A DNA stretch of 19,640 nt from CALXZG01 sp034184445. GTDB lineage: Bacteria > Pseudomonadota > Alphaproteobacteria > CAAHEQ01 > UBA3637. The stretch covers positions 1 through 19,640 of the forward strand of contig JAXFZX010000129.1 of assembly GCA_034184445.1 (NCBI GenBank), in the 5' to 3' direction. The position numbers were made by a program, and so were the translations under genes. Below the pieces are notes generated by a model. The model made no database searches and was not told the DNA's origin. It worked only from the letters and a program-made list of their open reading frames with translations. This document shows, piece by piece, positions 8,914 through 16,151 of the stretch (its first letter is position 1; each line of letters begins with the position of its first letter).

Positions 8914-9057
8914 GTTGGAAGCTCAAAAGCTACTAGCAAATAGCATTGCATATTCGGTCAAAAGACTTTATTTTGCAATCTTCCAACCGTTTGGGTTGGA
9001 GTTATTATTTTTGCTAGGAGGCTTTTGAGTCCTCAAAGTCAGGTGTCGCCTGACTTC
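8889..9057 (-). ncRNA. Highly structured RNA: candidate attenuator/riboswitch leader of the XRE gene, or independent small RNA
   Basis: A transcript starting near 9057 and ending at 8889 would be about 169 nt. Its 5' end is a stable hairpin (9061-9049 with 9043-9031, all 13 positions paired on the minus strand including two G-U pairs, five-base loop). Stem 1 pairs 9029-9021 with 8930-8922 (9 bp) and 9017-9010 with 8940-8933 (8 bp) across a small internal loop. Inside its loop are a 7-bp hairpin (9000-8994 with 8988-8982) and a 6-bp one (8979-8974 with 8950-8945). CGGUUGGAAG at 8989-8980 is perfectly complementary to CUUCCAACCG at 8921-8912, directly adjacent to stem 1, giving a potential H-type pseudoknot that excludes the 7-bp hairpin. 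The G-U pairs fit only the minus strand, in agreement with the promoter and terminator. It matches no family I recognise (not 6S, tmRNA, SRP RNA or RNase P). Confidence 0.68.
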
Positions 9058-9063
9058 AAGGCC

Positions 9064-9092
9064 ATACTATCAGAAAAAAGAGGGCTTGTAAA
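9064..9092 (-). promoter_or_regulatory. Promoter of the structured RNA / XRE unit
   Basis: On the minus strand, TTTACA (9092-9087) and TAGTAT (9069-9064) are separated by exactly 17 bases. Predicted initiation is near 9057, a G, which is the first bases of the 5' hairpin. It lies downstream of the HIT gene terminator, so the RNA is an independent transcription unit. Confidence 0.65.
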
Positions 9093-9180
9093 GAGAAAAA
9101 TGGGTGTGCGGGGAAATAAGGCTTTATGATGTGATGTTTGATGAACCTAGGCCTGAACGAGGATCAACAGGGGGGGGGCT
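9093..9180. other. Intergenic remainder with a 9-G tract
   Basis: This is the part of the 352-base gene-free stretch between the XRE and HIT genes that neither the RNA unit nor the HIT terminator explains. I see no tRNA, no convincing ORF and no further promoter. The one notable element is a run of nine G at 9170-9178, just beyond the HIT terminator. Confidence 0.5.
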
Positions 9181-9208
9181 TTAAAAATTCCGGCTTGGGG
9201 GCCGGAAT
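9181..9208 (-). terminator. Intrinsic terminator of the HIT gene
   Basis: On the minus strand, ATTCCGGC (9208-9201) pairs perfectly with GCCGGAAT (9194-9187) around a six-base loop, followed by a short T-run ending near 9183. It lies 32 bases after the HIT stop codon. It separates the HIT gene from the downstream RNA and XRE unit. Confidence 0.75.
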
Positions 9209-9240
9209 GATAACGGGGGTGATGAGGGGAAAAATCCAGC

Positions 9241-9597
9241 CTATAAATGATCTATGCCAAGCGGTTCGCCACCCAAAATGTGGGCATGCAGGTGAGGAAC
9301 TTCCTGACCGGAATCCTTACCGGTGTTAAATACAATCCGATAACCGGTTTGAGTGAGTCCCAAAATATCGGCAACCCTTAATACCGCACGGGAATAGCCT
9401 GCAATCTCATCATCCGTTGAGTGATTGACAAAGTCGTTATAGTCGCGATACATACCCTTGGATATGACAAGAGCATGCACCTTGGCCTTAGGATTGATGT
9501 CATAGAAAGAAAGAGCATAGTCGTCTTCATAAATCTTTTGACACGGAATTTCGCCCCGTAAAATCTTGGCAAAAACATTGTCGGCATTATATTCCAT
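9241..9597 (-). CDS. HIT-family (HinT-like) nucleotide-binding hydrolase
   Basis: The 118-residue product is a complete HIT-domain protein of the HinT/PKCI subgroup, cytoplasmic enzymes that hydrolyse purine nucleoside phosphoramidates and related adenylates. Landmarks are the N-terminal NVFAKILRGEIPCQKIYE, the DINPKAKVHALVI strand, and the catalytic triad HLHAHIL at residues 102-108, where the middle histidine (104) is the nucleophile by family knowledge. GGEPLG closes the protein. The start at 9597 is chosen because GGAG lies eight bases upstream and because the HIT domain begins there; a longer in-frame start at 9672 would lie in the promoter. Its own promoter and terminator make it monocistronic. 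Substrate and physiological role are not shown by the sequence. Confidence 0.93.
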   Translation of the reverse strand: MEYNADNVFAKILRGEIPCQKIYEDDYALSFYDINPKAKVHALVISKGMYRDYNDFVNHSTDDEIAGYSRAVLRVADILGLTQTGYRIVFNTGKDSGQEVPHLHAHILGGEPLGIDHL

Positions 9598-9619
9598 TTG
9601 TATTTCTCCATAAAAAAGG

Positions 9620-9648
9620 TTGCGATTTTGAAAATCTTTTGCTAGAAT
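9620..9648 (+). promoter_or_regulatory. Candidate promoter of the DUF2066-perM-hdaA-ftsK-lolA operon
   Basis: TTGCGA (9620-9625) and TAGAAT (9643-9648) are separated by 17 bases, predicting initiation near 9655, about 32 bases before the first ATG. The first gene has no clear Shine-Dalgarno sequence; its leader is A-rich instead. Confidence 0.58.
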
Positions 9649-9672
9649 AGACCCGATTTTAAAAAACTGCAA
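9644..9672 (-). promoter_or_regulatory. Candidate promoter of the HIT gene
   Basis: On the minus strand, TTGCAG (9672-9667) and TATTCT (9649-9644) are separated by 17 bases. This predicts a start near 9637 and a 40-base leader containing the GGAG ribosome-binding site. Its -10 box occupies almost the same bases as the -10 box of the divergent promoter. Confidence 0.5.
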
Positions 9673-9686
9673 CGAAAAAATAAAAA

Positions 9687-10742
9687 ATGATGAAAATTTT
9701 ATATGTGATTGCTTTGATTTTATGTATGGGTATCAAAATGGCTTGGGCCGATCTATATCGGGTTGAAGGCATTCCCATTAGTGCGGAGTTGAATACCGTT
9801 AAAGAAGCCAGAACAATGGCTATTGAAAACGGTGAAATAGACGCTTTTTGGGCACTGATGAAAAAAATGGTGAACGAAGAATACCTGCAACAGGTGCCTA
9901 TGCCCCCAGAAGGCGAAATCCCTGCTTGGGTGCAGACGGTATCCTTATCTAACGAAAAACATACAAATACAAAATATATGGCTGATTTAAGTGTGCTGTT
10001 TGATGAAACAAAAATTCAGGCATTTTTAACGCAAAATAGTATTCCCTTCCTGACAAAAGATATGCCAAACATGGTTATAGTGCCGATTCTTTATGGCAAA
10101 GAAAATGAAGAGATGGTGGAAAACCCTATGCAGGCCTATCTAACAGAAAATCCGATAAAAAATGAATTATGGAACGCATCGGTGATAATGGGAGATCTGG
10201 AAGAAATTGCCTTAATTCACAATGCTGTCCAAGAAAATGATTTTTCGCAAATGAGTGGGTTGGCGGATAAATATGGAGCTTCCTCCGTGATGATTGTGCA
10301 GGTAAAACAAAATGGACCCTATGTGGTGGCAGATGTGTCGTATGTGCCACCGCAACCAATATTAGATAATCGGGTAGAAATGATCGTCAAAAACGGGCAA
10401 ATCCAATCTGCCGTGCCGAATTTATGGCATAAAATTGTCCAGATGCAGGAGCAAAAATGGCGGGAAGCCAAAACACAAAATTTTGAAGGAACAATATCAT
10501 TTTGGGTGCAAGTCCCTATTCGGACTCTACGAGAATGGACAAGCCTTTACAGCAAATTAAAACAAGCGGATTTCCTTGATTCGCTGGCTGTGCGGGGATT
10601 TAGACCGAATGAAGTATGGGTGACTTTTGCCTATCGGGGAAGTTCGTCAGATCTGAATCGTCAATTAAGGCCATTGGGATTGGAATTAAATGTCGGCGAT
10701 CAAAATGGCGTATGGCAATTGGTGCCCAAAAGGGGAATTTGA
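9687..10742 (+). CDS. Secreted DUF2066-like protein, first gene of the hdaA-ftsK operon
   Basis: The 351-residue product begins with a cleavable signal peptide (hydrophobic about 3-16, likely cleavage after AWA near residue 21), so it should be periplasmic or membrane-associated. I assign it to DUF2066 because of the N-terminal pattern (YRVEGIPISAEL, EARTMAIENGEIDAFWALM), the FDETKIQAFLTQNSIPF segment followed by a VIVPIL strand, and its place beside a PerM-like permease and a DnaA relative, an association I recall for this family. That is recognition by pattern, not a search result. The C-terminal part (about 270-350) has an aromatic-rich domain, TISFWVQVPIRTLREW. Its function is unknown even at family level. 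Two adjacent ATGs (9687, 9690) are possible starts. It ends one base before the permease ATG, implying translational coupling. Confidence 0.8.
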   Translation: MMKILYVIALILCMGIKMAWADLYRVEGIPISAELNTVKEARTMAIENGEIDAFWALMKKMVNEEYLQQVPMPPEGEIPAWVQTVSLSNEKHTNTKYMADLSVLFDETKIQAFLTQNSIPFLTKDMPNMVIVPILYGKENEEMVENPMQAYLTENPIKNELWNASVIMGDLEEIALIHNAVQENDFSQMSGLADKYGASSVMIVQVKQNGPYVVADVSYVPPQPILDNRVEMIVKNGQIQSAVPNLWHKIVQMQEQKWREAKTQNFEGTISFWVQVPIRTLREWTSLYSKLKQADFLDSLAVRGFRPNEVWVTFAYRGSSSDLNRQLRPLGLELNVGDQNGVWQLVPKRGI

Positions 10743-10743
10743 A

Positions 10744-11814
10744 ATGAAAAATTATTTGAATAAAACAAATGTAATCTTGGGATTGGTGGCTGTGGCCTTG
10801 ATTTGGTTTATCGGGGCAGTCAAGGCAATTTTAATGCCATTTATCCTTGCTTTTGTATTGGCGTATATTTTGCATCCGATCGTGGAAAAATTGGTGAGTA
10901 AAAAATGGGGACGCGGAGTGGCAACGGGCCTTGTGGTAGGGGGATTTTGCCTGTGTGTCGTGGCTATTGCTTTGATATTGGTGCCGCTGTTGCAATCGCA
11001 AACCGTTGACTTTATAAAGAGAATACCAAAATTTTCAGAAGGTGTTTGGGAACGCGTGAAGTCTTTGCTTGCCTATACGAAAGACACTATAACGCAAGAG
11101 CAATTATCCGAAATTTATGCGTCCGTCAGTGGAACCGTGACACGCGTTTTAACCGCTATCGGGGTAAGCGTCAGCCATATCCTATCCAGCGGGGTGGCGT
11201 TGTTTAACATTGTGGCACTTATCTTAATTACGCCGGTGGTGTTGTTCTATGTCCTGAGGGATTGGGGGGTTATTCAACAACAAATAGGGGGGCTTATGCC
11301 GAAACATAAAGAAAAAGAAATTTTATCCTTATGGGGGGAAATTGATAAAACTTTATCGGGATTTATTCGGGGGCAAACCTTGGTCTGCTTATCGTTGGCG
11401 ATATTCTATGCCATGGGATTGTTCTTGGTGGGATTGGATTATGGTGTGTTGGTTGGTCTTTTGGCCGGTATTTTATCCTTTATTCCCTACTTTGGATTTG
11501 GAACGGGTCTTGTTTTAAGTCTATTTCTAGGATTCATGCAAGGTTTGTCATGGGGAGGATGGACGGGGCTTGCCATCGTATTTGTGTTGGGGCAGATTTT
11601 GGAAGGATATGTCCTAACGCCTAAATTAGTCGGTAATCGGGTCGGATTACACCCTGTGTGGGTGATGTTTGCCCTATTGGCGGGGGGAGTCTTAGGCGGG
11701 TTTATCGGAATCTTGATTGCCGTGCCGGTGGCTGCCGTTGTGGGCGTTTTGTTAAGGCATGGTCTTAAATGGTATCGGGAAACGGAATTCTATCGGGGTA
11801 GAAAAAAAATATGA
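10744..11814 (+). CDS. AI-2E family transporter / PerM-like permease
   Basis: The 356-residue integral inner-membrane protein has the AI-2E transporter family plan: an N-terminal pair of helices (VILGLVAVALIWFIGAVKAI, LMPFILAFVLAYILHPIVEKL), another near 55-80, a long amphipathic segment (about 85-150), and a C-terminal helix group including the LEGYVLTPKLVGNRVGLHPVWVMFALL signature. Family members have been linked to signal export or sodium/proton antiport; the substrate here cannot be told. The start at 10744 has GGGG upstream and gives the natural N-terminus; an upstream in-frame ATG at 10690 lies within the preceding gene. Its stop overlaps the hdaA start as ATGA. A permease of this type beside a DnaA paralog is also known from gammaproteobacteria (perM-hda). 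Confidence 0.9.
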   Translation: MKNYLNKTNVILGLVAVALIWFIGAVKAILMPFILAFVLAYILHPIVEKLVSKKWGRGVATGLVVGGFCLCVVAIALILVPLLQSQTVDFIKRIPKFSEGVWERVKSLLAYTKDTITQEQLSEIYASVSGTVTRVLTAIGVSVSHILSSGVALFNIVALILITPVVLFYVLRDWGVIQQQIGGLMPKHKEKEILSLWGEIDKTLSGFIRGQTLVCLSLAIFYAMGLFLVGLDYGVLVGLLAGILSFIPYFGFGTGLVLSLFLGFMQGLSWGGWTGLAIVFVLGQILEGYVLTPKLVGNRVGLHPVWVMFALLAGGVLGGFIGILIAVPVAAVVGVLLRHGLKWYRETEFYRGRKKI

Positions 11815-12479
11815 CCGACTTTGTCCAATTGCCGTTGATGCTATCTTACAGAAAAGACCTAGAACGCGGGGATTTTGTGGTAGCACCGTGCAATCGGGAA
11901 GCCGTATCGTGGATTGATAAATGGCCAAATTGGCCGGTCCCTTGTGTCCTCATTTATGGTGAAAAAGGATCGGGGAAAACACATTTGGCCAGCATCTTTT
12001 CCGAATACCGAATTGAAGCAGAAAGCTTGACGGATCAGTTTATGCCCTATTTCCAAAAAAAAATTGTTGTGGAAAATGTAGAAAATGTGGCAAGTGAAGA
12101 GGCTTTGTTTCACTTAATAAACTTTATGCGGGATTTGGGCGGATATTTGTTATTGACGGCGCGACAGGTTCCGAATTTTCAATTGACAGACCTGAAAACA
12201 CGCATCCAAGCTATCCCAAAGGCCGCCATCGGGCTGCCAGATGAGGCTTTCATCAAACAGGTTTTAGTGCAAATTTTTTCAGATCGTCAAATTGTTGTGG
12301 ATGACGCTGTTTTGGATTATGCAGTGATGCATATGCCCCGATCCTTTAAGGCTGTGCAGGACTTAATCCAAACAGCAGATGCTTTATCGCTTGCGCAAGG
12401 ACGCAAAATTACCATACCGGTGATAAAAGAAACTTTGATCAAAATAGGAGAGGTCAATGCAATTGAAAAAAACAATTAA
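11811..12479 (+). CDS. hdaA: HdaA-type DnaA regulatory inactivator (AAA+ ATPase)
   Basis: By family knowledge, Hda binds the DNA-loaded sliding clamp and stimulates ATP hydrolysis by DnaA, preventing re-initiation of replication. The 222-residue protein keeps the signature parts: an N-terminal clamp-binding motif QLPLM at residues 6-10, Walker A GEKGSGKTH at 50-58, a Walker B strand IVVENVENVA where the usual acidic pair is E-N (E. coli Hda has a comparable D-N), LLLTARQVP, and the arginine-finger region DLKTRIQAI. The C-terminal lid ends with QGRKITIPVIKETL, close to the Hda consensus. It lacks the DnaA domain IV needed to bind origin DNA. It overlaps the permease stop (ATGA) and its last 23 bases overlap the ftsK start. 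Confidence in the DnaA-related identity is high; the regulatory role is inferred. Confidence 0.9.
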   Translation: MTDFVQLPLMLSYRKDLERGDFVVAPCNREAVSWIDKWPNWPVPCVLIYGEKGSGKTHLASIFSEYRIEAESLTDQFMPYFQKKIVVENVENVASEEALFHLINFMRDLGGYLLLTARQVPNFQLTDLKTRIQAIPKAAIGLPDEAFIKQVLVQIFSDRQIVVDDAVLDYAVMHMPRSFKAVQDLIQTADALSLAQGRKITIPVIKETLIKIGEVNAIEKNN

Positions 12480-14835
12480 ATCCGGAGTATTATTAATATT
12501 GGGAGGGGGGCTGACCTTAGCCTACGGATCGTATGACACAAAAGATGAATCCTTAAATACCGTAGGTGGGACGATTAATAACTTGGCCGGACAGGCAGGG
12601 GCCTATATCGCCGATATCGGCATACAGAGTGTGGGGTATATGATCTGGATTGTCATTGGAGCATTGCTATGTGGAGGAATTGGTCTATGGTTTGGAAAAA
12701 AAATTAAAGGAAGGCTATTGTTATCTCTGCCAACAATGGTTATAGGGTGCGGATTATTTCCCGAACAAGGAGGGCTTGTCGGCAAGTGGATGAAGGAAGT
12801 TCCCTATATCCATGAATGGTGGATGCGGGGAATTTTAGCAATTCTGTTTATTGGTGCAATTATCTATGTGGAAATGGTGCCGGTGAAAAAGATATGTCAC
12901 ATAGTCTTAATCGGATGTCGGGCCGGCATGAAAGGTATAGAATTATTCTTAAAATGGATATGGAAGTTATCCCCAAAAAAACGCGGTTTCATTTTATTAA
13001 GCCTTTTTTTCGGAACGGTATGGCTATCCGTTGCGGAATATGTCGGCGGATTATCCCGCGGAGTGGCGCATATCCAAAGTCCCCTGTTAAAACAATTAGC
13101 CCTATATTTGTTTGAGGGATACCCCTATTTGATCTTGGGAGCTTTTATCCTATTATTGGTGCCGATGGCTATGCCCAATGTGCATTGGAATTTTAAACCA
13201 ATGGCGCATAAATGGGCAGAGTGGATTAAAACAATGCATCGGGCGGAAAAAGTGGTTGAACCTTTAAAAAAAATCAAAAAAACAAAGAAAAAAGAAATAC
13301 CCCAAAAAGTGGAACCTGCTTTGGAAAATACCAATACTTATCAATTGCCGACTGTGGATTTATTGAACCCAGCAAAAACCACAGGGGCCACGATTACCAA
13401 AGACGCTATGGCACAAATTTCAAAGGGGTTGGAAGGTGTGTTGGCGCAGTTCGGTATCAGCGGGCGCATTGTGGGGGCTAATCCGGGGCCGGTGGTGACC
13501 TTGTATGAATTTGAACCGGCATCGGGGGTAAAAACTTCACGCGTTATCGCCCTTTCGGACGATATCGCACGGGAGATGCGGGCTTTGTCCGTTCGAATCG
13601 CTGTCGTGCCGGGGTCTAATGTGATCGGAATTGAAATGCCGAACCCGAAACGGGATACCGTCTATATCCGCGAATTGGTGGAATCTCCGAAATTTAAAGC
13701 CAATACGGGGGCTTTACCTATGATCTTGGGTAAAAATATCGGGGGGGAACCGACCTATGCAGATTTGGCAAAAATGCCCCACTTATTGGTAGCGGGAACG
13801 ACGGGGTCCGGTAAATCAGTGGCGATTAACACCATGATTTTATCATTGTTATATCGTTTTACACCGGCGGAATGTCGGCTGATTTTGGTGGATCCGAAAA
13901 TGGTGGAATTGTCGGTCTATAACAACATTCCGCATTTGTTAACGCCCGTTGTGACAGATGCACCGAAGGCGGTGGTGGCCCTGAAATGGGCGGTGCGCGA
14001 AATGGAAGATAGGTATCGTGCTATGAGTCAGTTGGGTGTGCGCAATATTGACGGCTATAATCAAAAATTATTACAGGCCGCGCGTGAAGGACGTGTCTTA
14101 ACCCGCCGTGTGCAGACGGGGTTTGATCCGACAACCGGAAAGCCGATCATTGAGGAACAACCCTTTGATTTAACGCCAATCCCCTATATCGTGATGATTG
14201 TGGATGAAATGTCGGATTTGATGGGGCAGTGCGGTAAAGAAGCCGAACCGCCGATCCTGCGCTTGGCGCAAATGGCACGGGCGGTGGGTATTCACTTGAT
14301 TTTAGCGACCCAGCGGCCGAGTGTGGATGTGATTACAGGCCTTATAAAGGCAAACTTCCCGACGAGAATCTCTTTCCAAGTGACGAACAAAATTGACAGC
14401 CGAACCATTTTAGATGAACAGGGAGCCGAACAATTATTGGGCCGCGGGGATATGCTCTATCGGCCGGCGGGGAGTAAGCCTCTACGTCTGCATGGGCCGT
14501 TTGTCAGTGATGAGGAAGTGGAACGTGTGGTGACTTTCTGGCGCGGGCAAGGAGAACCGCAATATGTAGATGCCGTCATTACCGAGCCGGAAGAAGATAC
14601 TGCGATGGGCGGGGGGGCACCGATTGATGTCGGTGACGGTGGAAATTTATATGATAAAGCCGTTGCAATCGTCTTGCGGGATAAAAAAGTATCTACCAGT
14701 TATATCCAAAGGCAGTTAAGAATAGGTTATAATAGGGCGGCGGACTTGATTGATAAAATGGAAGCGGAAGGTGTGATTTCCAAGCCTAATATCGCGGGCA
14801 AACGGGAAATTTTGGTCCCGACAGATAATGCATAA
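12457..14835 (+). CDS. ftsK: DNA translocase FtsK
   Basis: The 792-residue septum-anchored DNA pump clears and pairs chromosome termini at division. The N-terminal third has about five to six hydrophobic segments (about 8-25, 57-76, 88-105, 125-142, 175-195, 215-240), followed by a Lys-rich linker (about 265-290). The motor domain starts with the alpha region (MAQISKGLEGVLAQFGISGRIVGANPGP). Walker A GTTGSGKS is at 447-454 (K453), Walker B IVDEMSDLM has D583 and E584, and RISFQVTNKIDSRTILDEQGAEQLLGRGDML follows in two parts. The C-terminal gamma winged helix (about 733-790) carries the RQLRIGYNRAADLIDKME pattern that reads KOPS sites. All key residues are intact. AGGAG lies just before the ATG at 12457, and the gene overlaps hdaA by 23 bases. 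Confidence 0.97.
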   Translation: MQLKKTIKSGVLLILGGGLTLAYGSYDTKDESLNTVGGTINNLAGQAGAYIADIGIQSVGYMIWIVIGALLCGGIGLWFGKKIKGRLLLSLPTMVIGCGLFPEQGGLVGKWMKEVPYIHEWWMRGILAILFIGAIIYVEMVPVKKICHIVLIGCRAGMKGIELFLKWIWKLSPKKRGFILLSLFFGTVWLSVAEYVGGLSRGVAHIQSPLLKQLALYLFEGYPYLILGAFILLLVPMAMPNVHWNFKPMAHKWAEWIKTMHRAEKVVEPLKKIKKTKKKEIPQKVEPALENTNTYQLPTVDLLNPAKTTGATITKDAMAQISKGLEGVLAQFGISGRIVGANPGPVVTLYEFEPASGVKTSRVIALSDDIAREMRALSVRIAVVPGSNVIGIEMPNPKRDTVYIRELVESPKFKANTGALPMILGKNIGGEPTYADLAKMPHLLVAGTTGSGKSVAINTMILSLLYRFTPAECRLILVDPKMVELSVYNNIPHLLTPVVTDAPKAVVALKWAVREMEDRYRAMSQLGVRNIDGYNQKLLQAAREGRVLTRRVQTGFDPTTGKPIIEEQPFDLTPIPYIVMIVDEMSDLMGQCGKEAEPPILRLAQMARAVGIHLILATQRPSVDVITGLIKANFPTRISFQVTNKIDSRTILDEQGAEQLLGRGDMLYRPAGSKPLRLHGPFVSDEEVERVVTFWRGQGEPQYVDAVITEPEEDTAMGGGAPIDVGDGGNLYDKAVAIVLRDKKVSTSYIQRQLRIGYNRAADLIDKMEAEGVISKPNIAGKREILVPTDNA

Positions 14836-14844
14836 GGAGGAAAA

Positions 14845-15474
14845 ATGAAAAAATGGATTTTTTTATTGTTTTTGCTTTGGAGTTGTGGAGCTGCTGCCAT
14901 TGTGGACAAAAAAATTGATACGCCCGAAAACAGAAAAATTTTAACGGCGGTGGAAAAAGCCTATAACAAAATCAAAACAATTAAAGCCAATTTTGCCCAA
15001 TTTAATTCCAAAGTGAAAGATGATTTACAAACAGGGACGCTTTATATGGCGCGGCCGGGGAAAATGAGGCTGGTCTATGAAAAGGGATCACCGCTTGAAT
15101 TTTATGCCGTGAATGGATATCTGATTTATCACGATAAAGAGGCAAAAGAAGTGAGTGCCTTTGAACTCAAGCAAACACCGGTAGAGTTGATCTTGAAAGA
15201 AAAACTTCTTTTTGACGATCCGGCTTTTGTGGTGACGGATGTCAAAGATGAATTGGATGAATATTATGTGACAGCGCACAAAAAAGATGCCAAAGAGTTG
15301 GGCAGTTTGACAATCGTGATAGACAAAGACAACCTGACATTGAAGCAGTGGGAGGTCATTGATATGCAAGATGTCAAATCAACGGTTTCACTTTTTGATA
15401 CAAAAGTCAATATTCCGGTTGACAAATCACTCTTTATGTTCCAAAATCCCTATCAGAAGGAGAAAACAAAATGA
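14845..15474 (+). CDS. lolA: Outer-membrane lipoprotein carrier protein LolA
   Basis: LolA is the periplasmic chaperone that accepts lipoproteins from the LolCDE complex and carries them to the outer membrane. The 209-residue precursor has a signal peptide (hydrophobic 4-16, probable cleavage after AAA near 18). The LolA pattern follows: TIKANFAQFNSK, a GTLYMARPGKMRLVYEKGSP core (20 residues) in which the arginine and aromatic strand line the hydrophobic barrel, a DPAFVV segment, and a C-terminal strand ending FMFQNPYQ. Cys-14 lies in the signal sequence, but the residues before it make a poor lipobox. A strong AAGGAGG (14834-14840) lies four bases before the ATG and overlaps the ftsK stop. 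The ftsK-lolA order recurs in proteobacteria. The stop overlaps the next gene as ATGA. Confidence 0.92.
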   Translation: MKKWIFLLFLLWSCGAAAIVDKKIDTPENRKILTAVEKAYNKIKTIKANFAQFNSKVKDDLQTGTLYMARPGKMRLVYEKGSPLEFYAVNGYLIYHDKEAKEVSAFELKQTPVELILKEKLLFDDPAFVVTDVKDELDEYYVTAHKKDAKELGSLTIVIDKDNLTLKQWEVIDMQDVKSTVSLFDTKVNIPVDKSLFMFQNPYQKEKTK

Positions 15475-16151
15475 AAAATACATTGTGTCTGTTGGCCGTA
15501 TGTGGCGTTAGTTTAAGTGCTTGGGCAGCACCTGCCGGATACCAGGAAGGATGCCAATACACCCAGTTGCAAAATATGATCCGTGATGCCAAAAATCATG
15601 AACAAATCTTTGAATTTATCAAAGGTGGGGTATCCATGGATGATAAAGGCATTACATGTGGAGGCAGTTTATTGCAATTGGCTATTCGGCGCGGAAATCC
15701 AAGTATCGTAAATGGAATCTTGACTCAAGACAAAACCAGAGCCAACAAATTGGTTTCTATGGCCGGTTTTGATTTTCAAGGCGTGCCAGCGCAAATTCCG
15801 GCGATTTTGTTCGCAGCCCTTTATGCCCCGAATGAAACAACATTTAAGGTTATGATGAATGCCGGTGGAAACATCGGTTTACGGGATATGGTGGGACACG
15901 ATATTTTATGGTATTTGGATAAAAATCCTGTCTTACGCCGGACGGCAACGGAAGATTCCGTCAGGCAAGCCCTTCAAACGCGTATCCTAGAACAAGGACG
16001 GCGCGAATTGCTACAAAAGAAAGGATCTCAGGTTATTCAGGAAAAGTTAGAGGCCGTTCCCGATAACACCCCGAAGCAATTAGCAGAACCCGATTTAGAG
16101 GAAAGCACTTTGGCTATTCCGGATGAACCGGAACCAATACATACCCCATAG
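15471..16151 (+). CDS. Secreted ankyrin-repeat-like protein, function unknown
   Basis: The 226-residue precursor has a signal peptide ending in AWA (about residue 19), so it is probably periplasmic. The mature part has two or three degenerate ankyrin-like units: FEFIKGGVSMDD followed by GGSLLQLAIRRGNPSIVNGIL, and ILFAALYAPNETTFKVMMNAGGNIGLRD followed by GHDILWYLDKN (each in several pieces). Two cysteines in the mature N-terminus could form a disulfide. The tail from about 175 is polar, with Glu, Pro and Gln-rich low complexity, ending PEPIHTP. It starts inside the lolA stop (ATGA), and AGAAGGAG lies upstream, so it is translated with lolA. Its 3' end overlaps the convergent regulator gene by 38 bases. 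Ankyrin units usually bind proteins; the partner is unknown and a role in envelope lipoprotein traffic is only suggested by position. Confidence 0.82.
   Translation: MKNTLCLLAVCGVSLSAWAAPAGYQEGCQYTQLQNMIRDAKNHEQIFEFIKGGVSMDDKGITCGGSLLQLAIRRGNPSIVNGILTQDKTRANKLVSMAGFDFQGVPAQIPAILFAALYAPNETTFKVMMNAGGNIGLRDMVGHDILWYLDKNPVLRRTATEDSVRQALQTRILEQGRRELLQKKGSQVIQEKLEAVPDNTPKQLAEPDLEESTLAIPDEPEPIHTP

Noticed and set aside
8889..8951. N-terminal extension of the XRE protein from ATG 8951
   Set aside because: There is no Shine-Dalgarno sequence, the extension lies inside the structured RNA and terminator, and it adds nothing to the HTH domain.
8921..9030. Inverted repeats read as insertion-sequence or transposon ends
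   Set aside because: No transposase, no target duplication, and a matching promoter and terminator on one strand plus strand-specific G-U pairs fit an RNA better.
8889..9061. Known RNAs: 6S, tmRNA, SRP RNA, RNase P, type III antitoxin array
   Set aside because: The 5' and 3' ends do not pair as in 6S, there is no tRNA-like acceptor or tag ORF, no SRP tetraloop helix and no RNase P core motif, and there is one unit rather than tandem repeats.
9138..9329. Short plus-strand ORF crossing the HIT terminator
   Set aside because: It has no ribosome-binding site, runs through the G9 tract and terminator hairpin, and overlaps the HIT gene's 3' end antisense.
9598..9672. Longer HIT protein starting at 9672
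   Set aside because: That start falls in the -35 box of the HIT promoter, and the 25 extra residues precede the normal HIT N-terminus; GGAG fits 9597.
11859..12113. Long antisense ORFs inside hdaA, ftsK, valS, pheT and waaA
   Set aside because: They are opposite-strand shadows of clearly conserved genes, without ribosome-binding sites or recognisable domains.
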